A program made the position numbers and the translations under genes. From JACQAP01 sp035275265 (GTDB lineage: Bacteria > Pseudomonadota > Gammaproteobacteria > Burkholderiales > JACQAP01), in contig DATENC010000025.1 of NCBI GenBank assembly GCA_035275265.1, positions 1 to 64,000 of the forward strand: 64,000 nt of DNA. The letters are read 5' to 3'. A model generated the notes under the pieces. That model saw only the letters and a program-made list of their open reading frames with translations. It was not told the origin of the DNA and ran no database searches. This document shows positions 16,640-24,974 of the stretch, one piece after another. Numbering within the stretch: the stretch's first letter is position 1; the number at the start of each line of letters is the position of its first letter.

Positions 16640-17488
16640 ATGTCGAAACCTTCCATGAACCCGCCCGTTTCCATTTCTCTGATCACCTGCTCATTCCAGC
16701 AAGGACCCTTTATCGACGCAACCATTCGCTCGGTACTCGATCAGGACTATCCCGGCCTGGAATACATCGTCATCGACGGCGGATCTTCCGACAGCAGCGT
16801 CGACACCATCCGCAGGCATGGTTATCGGCTGGCCTATTGGGTCTCCGAACCCGATCACGGTCAGTCGGATGCCCTCATCAAGGGTTTTGCCCGCGCGCGC
16901 GGCGACATCCAGGGCTGGTTGTGCTCGGATGACCTGCTGTTGCCAGGCGCTCTTCACGCTGTCGCGACTTTCTTCGCCGGCCATCCGGGGGTGGACGCCG
17001 TCTACGGCGACGCCTTGTGGATTGACGCAATCGGCAATTGCCTGCGGCCCAAAAAGGAACCGGGGTTTCACCGCCTTGCGTTCCTGTTCGATCACAACTA
17101 CATTCCGCAGCCTTCAATGTTCTGGCGTCGGAGTCTGTACGAAAAAGTAGGCGGCCTTGATCCCAATTTTCACCTAGCGATGGATGCCGACCTTTGGGAG
17201 CGCTTTTCCCGCGTTACAAAGATCGGCCACATCCCTCGCTATCTGTCGTGCATGCGCTACTACCCGGAGCAGAAGACGCGCGCGCTCAGGCCCCAGGGTC
17301 GCGTTGAAGACGCGCTTCTGCGCGAGCGCTCCGCGCTGACGCGCTGGCCCATGCTGCCAATATGGCGCGCGCTGGCACGTTGCCAGCGAATCGCGACCAA
17401 GGCGCTTGCAGGCGGCTACGGCGCCACCGCGTCGGATGAAGTCACGAATTCATTGGCGAGGTACCGAATCCTCGCCGATCAGCACTGA
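16640..17488 (+). CDS. Glycosyltransferase family 2
   Basis: The GT-A nucleotide-binding start (PVSISLITCSFQQGPFIDATIRSVLDQDY, read in pieces) and YIVIDGGSSDSS are standard for GT2. GWLCSDDLLLPG contains a DD motif in place of D-x-D. The region LNPNF/MDADLWERF is the second acidic site of the family. ATG 16640 was chosen as the first start after the previous stop (TGA 16635-16637). It is 282 residues long, normal for the family. It transfers one sugar to the growing repeat; the donor is unknown. Confidence 0.9.
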   Translation: MSKPSMNPPVSISLITCSFQQGPFIDATIRSVLDQDYPGLEYIVIDGGSSDSSVDTIRRHGYRLAYWVSEPDHGQSDALIKGFARARGDIQGWLCSDDLLLPGALHAVATFFAGHPGVDAVYGDALWIDAIGNCLRPKKEPGFHRLAFLFDHNYIPQPSMFWRRSLYEKVGGLDPNFHLAMDADLWERFSRVTKIGHIPRYLSCMRYYPEQKTRALRPQGRVEDALLRERSALTRWPMLPIWRALARCQRIATKALAGGYGATASDEVTNSLARYRILADQH

Positions 17489-18658
17489 ATGAACGCTGTC
17501 GAAGATTGGAAAGAATTTGCCAACTCGCTTGGCCGTGATGCGGCAATAGAGGGTATCGGTAGCAACTGGTCGCTCATTTTTGCCCGGCGCGACAGGACCA
17601 TCGCACTGCCGGCTTCCAAATTGCCAAATTCGGCCAGCATTCGCTTTTTTGTGCGTACCCCAAAGAAGCGGCGGTGGGCTTGGTTCGTCCTGTTATGCCA
17701 TTGGTTTGCGCACGGATTGTTGCCGCAAGTGCAGCTTTCCGCCAGGCAGCATGGCGAACTGCGACGCTTTCTGAGCGCCCTTGATACTGAGCATGGACCG
17801 CCGACAAGCGATATTCTGGCCATTCAGTTCGGGTCTAGCGGCCCACTGCAAAAAGTCACTGTGCTGGCAAACGCATCCGACGGGAGTCGGCTGGTGGCCA
17901 AGTTTGCGCTGCGCGAAAGCGCCGATGACACGATCGCCAGGGAAGCGGGCTGGCTTGGGCGGCTTGCCGGCTGCCCAAGTATGGCAGCACATATCCCTGT
18001 CGTGGTTGATATTGGCAAGACATGGACGGGTCGCCCGTACTTCGTCATGCGTGCCTTGACGGGAAAACCCGCGCGAGGAAAATTTGAAAGGAACCATGTC
18101 GACCTGCTGCGCAGCATTTTCGCCGTGGACTGTCGCGTCATGGCATGGCAGGAGTCCGCATTGGTTCAGGACATTGAAACTCGACTTACCATGCTTGCGA
18201 AGTCGGATGCGAACGGTTTGCAGACATTGAGCGCCGGGTGGTCCGCCGCCTGCCGTGCCCTGACCGGCAAGCACGTACCGCTGTGTCTGAGCCATGGCGA
18301 CTTCGCTTCATGGAACTTGTTGTGCACAGCCCGGGGGCTGGTCGCGCTGGATTGGGAATACGCCCGGTCGCACTGGAACCCCCTGGGTGACTTCTTTCAT
18401 TTCCATTTGATTTACCCTGCGCTCGATGGAAGCTTGCGCAAAGGGCGCATCCGACGCGACCTGCTGCTTTCGAATGCCTCGGACCATGCCGCGGATATCT
18501 TTGCTCTCGACCGCGCATTCACATCGTCGATCGCTACACCGTTGCTTCTCGTCTACCTGGTCGACACGGTGTCTTTCTATGCCGCAGTTTCGGGAAGCAT
18601 CGAGCGGCAGCATCCGGTGGTCGATTCCTACCTTCAGTGGATATCGGAGCTGACATGA
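17489..18658 (+). CDS. Aminoglycoside/choline-kinase-like phosphotransferase
   Basis: The APH fold is shown by the Brenner motif LSHGDFASWNLL (catalytic Asp) and the metal-binding LDWEYA. The N-terminal lobe is less typical, about 130 residues without a clear nucleotide loop. Kinases of this family in polysaccharide loci may phosphorylate a sugar, choline or another small alcohol for transfer to the glycan. It directly abuts the GT2 gene (TGA ATG) and its own stop overlaps the next ATG, so the four genes from 15639 to 20337 are likely one operon. The substrate is unknown. Confidence 0.75.
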   Translation: MNAVEDWKEFANSLGRDAAIEGIGSNWSLIFARRDRTIALPASKLPNSASIRFFVRTPKKRRWAWFVLLCHWFAHGLLPQVQLSARQHGELRRFLSALDTEHGPPTSDILAIQFGSSGPLQKVTVLANASDGSRLVAKFALRESADDTIAREAGWLGRLAGCPSMAAHIPVVVDIGKTWTGRPYFVMRALTGKPARGKFERNHVDLLRSIFAVDCRVMAWQESALVQDIETRLTMLAKSDANGLQTLSAGWSAACRALTGKHVPLCLSHGDFASWNLLCTARGLVALDWEYARSHWNPLGDFFHFHLIYPALDGSLRKGRIRRDLLLSNASDHAADIFALDRAFTSSIATPLLLVYLVDTVSFYAAVSGSIERQHPVVDSYLQWISELT

Positions 18659-20337
18659 AGATCATCGATGCGAGGAGGCGGCTTCTTGCAACCTCGAAGC
18701 ATGCCGTGCCGCTCGGCGCAATCGCCTGGCTGTTCGTCGGCAGCGCATCGGCGGCGAACCTGGTTGTAAATCCGGCGAACACCAACGCTAACGACCGCGG
18801 AGAAGGCAGTGAATCTCAGCCCCTGCTTACGATAGGTGCGGCAATGAAGCGCCTTAGACCAGGCGACCATGTTTTCATCGCCGAAGGCGTTTACCGGGAA
18901 CCTGTGTTATTCCCGAGCCGGTCCTGGGATGGTTCTCGGGAAACCGTGATCGAAGGCGATCCGAATGGGCACACATTGATCAAGGGGTCGGTCGTCATGA
19001 CGGCCTGGCGATCCGAGGGTGGGGGTCGTTTCGTTGCACCGATCGGCTATGAGCCCGAGCAGGTCTTCGTGGATGGCGAACCGCTCCGACAAATCGGTGG
19101 CACGGTATTCGGCGGTTTCCCAGACCTCCCAACCCATCCCCTGGCACCGCTTTTCGCAGGGGCTCCAGGCGGCATCTGGCCGGGGCGCATAGCGGGCGGC
19201 CGTGCGTCGATGCCCGTCAACAGCTTCCACTACGACAAATTGCAGGGCGATTTAATGATTCGCACGGCTGCGGACAGCCTCGACGGTCGCCGGGTAGAGG
19301 TTGGCGCCTTGCAACGCCTGGTGTCCGCATCGGGCGTGGCGCGGGTCGTTCTCAAGAATCTTAGCTTCGAACACTCCAATACGACAGCAACGACCCGGGG
19401 TGGCGCGGTTCAGATGGAAGGCAAGAACATCCGCATTGAAAATATCAAGATTCGGCGCACCGATGGCACATGCCTGGGGCTGAATGGCACAAATCATGAG
19501 ATCAAGACCAGCAGTTTCAGCGAGTGTGGGCAGCTTGGAATGGGAGGAAGGGGCTCCGGGTGGGAAATTGCCGACGTGACAGTCAGCCGTAACAATACCC
19601 GCGGCTTCAACAAGTGGTGGGAGGCAGGCGGTGCCAAGTTCGTGGGCGAAGGTGGCCTGACGAATTCAACGATCTCGCGCTTCAAGGCCATAGAAAACTT
19701 CGGTGACGGGCTTTGGTTTGACTACAGGAATCGCGATAACAGGATTACGAATTCGCTTTTCGCCTTCAACGCCGGCTTTGGACTGCATCTCGAGGTCTGC
19801 GAGTCTTTCCTGGTGGACCACAACGTTGCGTTAGGCAATCGCCAACGCGGCATCTACCTGAGGCAAACGTCGCTCAGCACCATCGCCTTTAACCTCGTGG
19901 CCAGCAATGGTCTGGACGGGGTGGCAATAATCGCCGAAGGGCCCGGCGATTCAACCGGCAATAACTGGGTAGTGGGCAATGTCATGGCGTGGAACCAGGT
20001 TGGCCTGACCCTGCCCGAACCCTTGGGCGACAACCGATCTGACGGCAACGCGTACGTGGGAGACGCCGCGGCGACCAGCGTGCGCATCGGGTGGGCAAAA
20101 GCCGTGTCCAGGGCGGACTGGACCGAAAAGGGCCTGGATAGCAACAGCGAGTGGCTGGATCTGTCCAAGGCTCTGCGGCCCGGGACTGACGCAGCCCAGT
20201 TACGCGATGAACTGCCCGGCTGGTACCGTACGATGCGCAGCAGCCTGCGCGCCCTGCCCGCGCCGTTGATGCATTCCCTGAAAAACCGTGCATCTGCGCT
20301 GCAGAATCGCACAGATTCACGACCGGGCCCACCGTAA
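18655..20337 (+). CDS. Secreted right-handed parallel beta-helix protein
   Basis: ATG 18655 overlaps the preceding stop (ATGA). An N-terminal signal peptide is present (AIAWLFVGSASA-ANL). The 560-residue product has an N-terminal domain with AAMKRLRPGDHVFIAEGVYRE, the DUF1565-like start of many parallel beta-helix proteins. Repeated short strands with Asn and Gly ladders follow (IRIENIKIRRTDGT, SRFKAIENFGDG, NSLFAFNAGFG, DHNVALGNRQRGIYL). Such proteins include polysaccharide lyases and epimerases. In EPS clusters they may edit or trim the polymer in the periplasm or outside. No catalytic residues can be assigned safely. It ends 75 bases before the convergent minus-strand glycosyltransferase. 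Confidence 0.85.
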   Translation: MKIIDARRRLLATSKHAVPLGAIAWLFVGSASAANLVVNPANTNANDRGEGSESQPLLTIGAAMKRLRPGDHVFIAEGVYREPVLFPSRSWDGSRETVIEGDPNGHTLIKGSVVMTAWRSEGGGRFVAPIGYEPEQVFVDGEPLRQIGGTVFGGFPDLPTHPLAPLFAGAPGGIWPGRIAGGRASMPVNSFHYDKLQGDLMIRTAADSLDGRRVEVGALQRLVSASGVARVVLKNLSFEHSNTTATTRGGAVQMEGKNIRIENIKIRRTDGTCLGLNGTNHEIKTSSFSECGQLGMGGRGSGWEIADVTVSRNNTRGFNKWWEAGGAKFVGEGGLTNSTISRFKAIENFGDGLWFDYRNRDNRITNSLFAFNAGFGLHLEVCESFLVDHNVALGNRQRGIYLRQTSLSTIAFNLVASNGLDGVAIIAEGPGDSTGNNWVVGNVMAWNQVGLTLPEPLGDNRSDGNAYVGDAAATSVRIGWAKAVSRADWTEKGLDSNSEWLDLSKALRPGTDAAQLRDELPGWYRTMRSSLRALPAPLMHSLKNRASALQNRTDSRPGPP

Positions 20338-20411
20338 CCGTCAGGTCTCGCGACGACCCCTGCACGCCCAGCGAGACGGCCACGGCGCTAACAGCCAGGC
20401 CATGACTCGCG

Positions 20412-21494
20412 CTACGCCCGATAATTCACCATGGATCGATACATGTCGGCATATTGCGCCGCCGTCGCCTTCCAATTCAGTAACGAGCGTCCCAATCCCG
20501 ATACGGGCGGCGAAACCTCGCCTGTCACGGCCTTGATTGCGCCCGCGACTCCAACGCGATTGGCATCAAAAAAGAATCCCAACCCATGCCTTTCCAGATC
20601 GGGATAGATGTTCGATTGGCGGCTCGCCAGCACGAACACACCCGAGGCAATTGCATCTCGCAAGGGACGGGGCGGACCGTCGAATCTCGAAGGATAAATC
20701 AGTGCCCGCGCATTCTGCATGAGGTCGAACTTGGTCTGGTCGGATGTCTCCCCGGCGTATGCGATCCGGTCAGCACATGCCATTGTGGCAATGCGTGACC
20801 TGAGCCACTGGTCGCTGCCGTTCCAGGAGCGTCCGGCAATTACCAGTCTGAGACCGCTTGGATTGTTCTTGCAGTAGATCTCGAAGCCCTCCAGAAGCAG
20901 GTCCAGGCCCTTTTGGAAGACGTCAAGCCGTCCGAAGAAAAGTACGTAGTCCTTTGCCGCGTTCAAGTTGGGCAGCTCACCGCTGTCTTGCCCTTCCAGG
21001 GAAGCGCTATCGCGGCTCTCCAGGTCAAGTCCGAGCGGGATCTCGAAAATATCACCGCGAAATCCAAGATCAAGAATCGATTCCGTCTCCGAAGATCCGA
21101 AGGAATGAACAGCGTTCGCCCGCCGAAGGAATCGTGCACCGCCAAGCATCAGGAAAACCCGCTTCTTGCGGCGGCTGCGCTCGAGGGCATGACGCTGCAG
21201 GTTTGAAAGCGGGGAGATTACGTAGGGAATACCATCTGCCGTCGCCGAGTGCGCAGCGAGCAAATATTCCGGAAAGAAGAATCCGACGAAATGAATGACG
21301 TCGATTTCTCCGTGCGAGTGCTTGAGGCCATTCAGCAGCCCCAACCGTGCGCCGATGCCTCCATTCGATGAAGAGTACTTTACGGTCAGGACATCGATGG
21401 GGGTCGACTCCAACTCCTGTCTCAATCTTGCGAAGTCGAGAGCATAGCCGTCGGTGCCGTCAATGTGTGGATACACAAGGGCGACCGTCACCAT
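20412..21494 (-). CDS. Glycosyltransferase family 4 with altered EX7E motif
   Basis: The protein of 360 residues has a GT4-type N-domain and a donor domain with YVLFFGRLDVFQKGLDLLLEGF and LVIAGRSWNG. Where GT4 enzymes usually have E-x(7)-E, it has SRFDGPPRPLRDAIASG, with Asp at both places and three prolines or arginines between. The motif substitution may still be active in some retaining enzymes, but it is unusual compared with the other two GT4 enzymes of this locus. It is transcribed downstream of epsG, with which it is separated by 8 bases. Confidence 0.85.
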   Translation of the reverse strand: MVTVALVYPHIDGTDGYALDFARLRQELESTPIDVLTVKYSSSNGGIGARLGLLNGLKHSHGEIDVIHFVGFFFPEYLLAAHSATADGIPYVISPLSNLQRHALERSRRKKRVFLMLGGARFLRRANAVHSFGSSETESILDLGFRGDIFEIPLGLDLESRDSASLEGQDSGELPNLNAAKDYVLFFGRLDVFQKGLDLLLEGFEIYCKNNPSGLRLVIAGRSWNGSDQWLRSRIATMACADRIAYAGETSDQTKFDLMQNARALIYPSRFDGPPRPLRDAIASGVFVLASRQSNIYPDLERHGLGFFFDANRVGVAGAIKAVTGEVSPPVSGLGRSLLNWKATAAQYADMYRSMVNYRA

Positions 21495-21502
21495 TTCCGT
21501 CC

Positions 21503-22393
21503 TTACGCCGTATTTACTACAGCGCCAACGACCACGGCCCCGGTGCTTGTGAGGCGGTTGGAAAACGATTTTGTTGCGGCGACCGGCGTATGGTGAAGGC
21601 GCGCAATCAGGAAGGCACCGCCCGCGCGGGCGGCAATGGTTTGTGCATCCGCATGCGGTACGCCTGCGGGAGTATCCAGAATAATTACGTCGTATTCCTG
21701 GGCCAGATCGTCAAGTAGTTGGGGGAACAGAGGCCGCCCGAGCAGTTCCTGCGGATTGGGCGCAATCGGTCCGGCTGGCAGAATCGAAAGATTCAGCAAC
21801 GGAACTATGCGCTCTATTACGTTCGCCTCCGCCCGGCCGGCCAGCAGGGTGGACAATCCAGCCCGGTTTTCGAGGTCGAAAAGCAGATGCTGGCAGGGGT
21901 GTCGCATGTCGGCGTCGATCAGTAACGTGCGCTCTCCGAGCTGGGAAAAAACCACTGCGAGATTCGCGGCGAAATAGCTGCGCCCTTCCGCGCGATGCGG
22001 GCTCACGATCGCGAGATGCTTCAAGCCAATATCCAGATTGAACCATCTGAGCATCAACTGACTGCGCACGGCACGAAACGCCTCGACCTTATGTTCGAAC
22101 GGCGCATACGCAGCGACCAGGTCACCGCTCAAACTGCTTGTTCCGGGCACCAGAAAAGGAAACTCGAACTGTTGTGCGAGAACTCGATCGATGTCCGCCC
22201 GGGTAGTCAGGCCGAGCTTGACGGCCGCATCGCCGAAGCGAATTCCTTTTTCGCGCTGCAATTGCATCACGCGTTCCGCCTCCTTGCTCGTGAGCTTGCC
22301 GGCATCGACCAGCAATGCACCGATGTGAGCATTGGTTCGCGCCGGCCGTGCCGGACCAGAATAAACGTTGATCTTTTCGCCGGGGATACTCAT
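21503..22393 (-). CDS. epsG: Chain-length tyrosine kinase-like protein EpsG
   Basis: The N-terminal 90 residues resemble the GspE-N domain (ALLVDAGKLTSKEAERVMQLQ, ADIDRVLAQQF). The ATPase part has SPHRAEGRSYFAANLAVVF, in which Arg replaces the usual Lys of the P-loop as is common in EpsG, followed by Walker A' LLIDADMRHP and Walker B-like VIILDTPAG. There is no tyrosine-rich C-terminal tail, which is the usual autophosphorylation substrate, so regulation by phosphorylation is uncertain. It partners with EpsF, lying 7 bases upstream, in setting chain length during Wzy-dependent polymerisation. Confidence 0.9.
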   Translation of the reverse strand: MSIPGEKINVYSGPARPARTNAHIGALLVDAGKLTSKEAERVMQLQREKGIRFGDAAVKLGLTTRADIDRVLAQQFEFPFLVPGTSSLSGDLVAAYAPFEHKVEAFRAVRSQLMLRWFNLDIGLKHLAIVSPHRAEGRSYFAANLAVVFSQLGERTLLIDADMRHPCQHLLFDLENRAGLSTLLAGRAEANVIERIVPLLNLSILPAGPIAPNPQELLGRPLFPQLLDDLAQEYDVIILDTPAGVPHADAQTIAARAGGAFLIARLHHTPVAATKSFSNRLTSTGAVVVGAVVNTA

Positions 22394-22400
22394 GATTTCT

Positions 22401-23852
22401 TCATCCTAGCGTCGGTTCCTGCAATGATTTCAGCAGGCGTCCCCGCCTCACTTCTTTTCTGTTCTTGCGGTCTACGTGTTTGGACAAGCTTCGTGTGTCT
22501 TCCAGCACGCCCCACACCGGGATGCCGATGGCTTCGACGAGATCATCGGCGCCGCGCACCCTCCGGTCTGCTATCTCCCTTACCAGAGCAAATGCCGTAC
22601 CCAGCACGAATCCGGCGGCGATCGACAGAGCCAACATGAACAATAACCTGGGGGGGGACGCCGGCGAAGTAGGCGGTATTGCCGGATTGAGGATCACTAC
22701 ATTGCTCTGATCCAGACGGCTCTCGAGACTGGTCTCCGTACGCCGCTGCGAAGCCGATTGATACGATCGCTGCGCGTTGTCGACCTCTTTCATCAGCACC
22801 TCGAGTTCATCCCGGTGGCGGTTCAATCCGATGAGCCGCGACTTCTGGGCGGCTACGGCGTCGCGCAACTCGCGTTCCCTGCTCTGGCTGATCCGCAAGT
22901 TGTTGTTGATTACGGAGGTGGCGGTTTTGACTTCATCGTTCAGCTTCTTGCGTAAAGTATTCACTTCGGACTGCACTCGCTGGAATTCCGGGTGGTTCGT
23001 CCCCATCGTGCTGGGCGCCTGACTCAACCTCGCCTCGGCGGCGCTCAGCCGCGCCTTTAACTCTTGAATGACCGGGCTTGCCAGCACCTCGGGCAGCGAA
23101 TCGACGCTCCGATTCCTGGAAGTGAATTCCTCCAGTTGCCTGAACCGGGAGACATTCTCATAGACTTGAGCTTCGACCTGAACCAGTTGCGTCGAGAGTT
23201 CAGCGAGTTTTGCCGCTTCGATGTCCAGTCTCTGATCCGTGGAGGTTATGCCTTTTTCCTTCTGATACCTGGACAGGCGGGATTGCGCATCTTCGAACTG
23301 GTCCCGCAATTGACCGACTTGCTCGTTGAACCAGACCGCCGAATCCCGGGCTGGTTCCACCTTCATTTCCAGATTGGTCTGGATATATGCGCGGGCAAAA
23401 GCATTGACTGTGCGCGCCGCGAGTTGAGGGTCAACATCGGTGTAAACCACCTCCATGATTCTGCTTTCTCGTGACGGCTTTATGTCGAGCTTCCGGAGCA
23501 ATCGCCCGGCAAGCCAATCCTCTATCAATCCCGGGTTGCCGGTCTGCTGAAAGCGTTGCCTTTCGGTCGCACTGTCCGCCAGTTTCAACGCCTTGACGAC
23601 CTTCAGTGCAACGGCGTGACTGTGGATGATGTCGACTTGTGTCGCCATATAGCTTGGCATTGCCTCCGCGGGAAGAACGGCGCCGGTTATGGGATCGACG
23701 CCCTTGATATTGATTACAAGCGACGTATTAGCGGAATACTTGCGCGGCAGCGTCAAATTCAATGCCACGGCGGCAACGACTGTTACCAGCGTGGTGATCA
23801 GAATCAACCTGTGTCTCGCCCTGAGAATCCGGAACAACTGTTGCAAGGTCAT
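22401..23852 (-). CDS. epsF: Polysaccharide chain-length determinant EpsF (Wzz/PCP family)
   Basis: ATG 23852 was chosen because it opens directly with TLQQLFRILRARHRL, the cytoplasmic lead of the first transmembrane helix (LILITTLVTVVAAVAL). The Wzz domain with SLVINIKGVDPITG follows, then a long coiled coil (about residues 160-380), then a second membrane helix (LLFMLALSIAAGFVLGTAF) preceded by the proline-rich PAIPPTSPASPPR that is typical of PCP proteins. It is an inner-membrane protein with a large periplasmic domain. Its stop lies close to epsG and its start overlaps or follows epsE by a few bases, so epsE-epsF-epsG are one operon. Confidence 0.92.
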   Translation of the reverse strand: MTLQQLFRILRARHRLILITTLVTVVAAVALNLTLPRKYSANTSLVINIKGVDPITGAVLPAEAMPSYMATQVDIIHSHAVALKVVKALKLADSATERQRFQQTGNPGLIEDWLAGRLLRKLDIKPSRESRIMEVVYTDVDPQLAARTVNAFARAYIQTNLEMKVEPARDSAVWFNEQVGQLRDQFEDAQSRLSRYQKEKGITSTDQRLDIEAAKLAELSTQLVQVEAQVYENVSRFRQLEEFTSRNRSVDSLPEVLASPVIQELKARLSAAEARLSQAPSTMGTNHPEFQRVQSEVNTLRKKLNDEVKTATSVINNNLRISQSRERELRDAVAAQKSRLIGLNRHRDELEVLMKEVDNAQRSYQSASQRRTETSLESRLDQSNVVILNPAIPPTSPASPPRLLFMLALSIAAGFVLGTAFALVREIADRRVRGADDLVEAIGIPVWGVLEDTRSLSKHVDRKNRKEVRRGRLLKSLQEPTLG

Positions 23853-23865
23853 GGATGCTATCCGA

Positions 23866-24663
23866 TCAGAAGAGGCTTTCCTTGATGTAAATAACATCGT
23901 CTTGAAGGATGAAATCACCCATGCCGGCGCTGATGTTCTTCATCGGCCCGTTCAGGACACGGCGATTGATGCGCAATCCTTTCTCACTCGCGCGAGGGGT
24001 AAGTCCGCCCGCCAGGGATACCGCTTGCAGCACTGTCATTCTGCGCTCCAGCCGGTACCCGCCCGGTCGCTGGACCTCGCCGTATACGTAGAACATCGGT
24101 GCTCGAGGGACAAATACGGTGTCGCCGTTGGCGACTTCTAGATTTCTGGGTCCGGCCGGAGCGTCGAACAGACCCAGTAAATCGACCTCAACACGCTGTT
24201 CGCCACTCTCAGCGGACCGGATTACCGTCACGGAATCCGCTCCCCCGTTTGCGATTCCTCCTGCGACAGCAAGCATATCGGTCAGGCGCATTGACGGTTC
24301 TTCGATGGCATATCGCCCGGGACGATTCACCTGCCCCAACACCGAAACCTGCCGACTGCGAAACTGAGTGACGACGACTGTGACTTGGGCGCGGGGAACG
24401 AAGTTGCCGGATTTTAAAAGTCCCGCGATTCTTATCTCCGCTTGCGCAGGGGTCAGGCCGCCGATTTCAACCGGCCCGAGCAATGGGAAAGCGACTGAAC
24501 CGAGTTCAGAAATCCGGGTTTCGGTAGCCATGTCCGGGTTCTGGAATACGGTGATTCTGACTGCGTCGCCCGGTCCCATGAGATAACCCTTGGCGGCGGC
24601 AAAGCAAGGGGCATTGAGGATGAAAACAATCACGAAAATTATCGGGGGCAATAGTAGTTTCAT
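23866..24663 (-). CDS. epsE: Polysaccharide export protein EpsE (Wza-like)
   Basis: The signal peptide is clear (MKLLLPPIIFVIVFILNAPCFA). After it come the Poly_export phrase LMGPGDAVRITVFQNPDM, and two SLBB domains, with SVLGQVNRPGRYAIEEPSM and YVYGEVQRPGGYRLERRM each marking the start of one. It lacks the C-terminal transmembrane helix seen in Wza, as EpsE members do; it has 265 residues. It would form or line the outer-membrane exit channel, together with the EpsL barrel at 2386. ATG 24663 begins the operon epsE-epsF-epsG. Confidence 0.92.
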   Translation of the reverse strand: MKLLLPPIIFVIVFILNAPCFAAAKGYLMGPGDAVRITVFQNPDMATETRISELGSVAFPLLGPVEIGGLTPAQAEIRIAGLLKSGNFVPRAQVTVVVTQFRSRQVSVLGQVNRPGRYAIEEPSMRLTDMLAVAGGIANGGADSVTVIRSAESGEQRVEVDLLGLFDAPAGPRNLEVANGDTVFVPRAPMFYVYGEVQRPGGYRLERRMTVLQAVSLAGGLTPRASEKGLRINRRVLNGPMKNISAGMGDFILQDDVIYIKESLF

Positions 24664-24974
24664 TTATTTGCGCACAGTAAATTGGGTGGGTAACATTGTC
24701 ACGATCGTCTGTTACTTCTGTAAATCCGACTTGCTTTTGCAAATCGAATTCTCATCTCCCGAAGCAACGGCAGAAGCTAGTGGTTGCGAAGCAATCTTCT
24801 CAGCGAGGGCTCCCGATGGGTCGTAAAATCCACCCGCGTATTCGATGTTTGCCTTCCGGCGCAGGTTCTTTAGCAGGCTTTTTCATGCCCGACACCAATA
24901 ACTTCGGACGACAGGCATTGCCTGCACGATGTCGATTGGCTAACCTCGTTCACAAGTATCCCTCGACGATCCCT
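24664..24974. other. Leader region of the epsE operon
   Basis: About 310 bases between the priming transferase gene end and epsE. Nothing convincingly coding was seen. One short palindrome, CAGGCATTGCCTG (24913-24925), lies near the end of the transferase gene and has no T run. It should hold the epsE promoter; no consensus -35/-10 or -24/-12 pair was found by eye. Confidence 0.5.
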
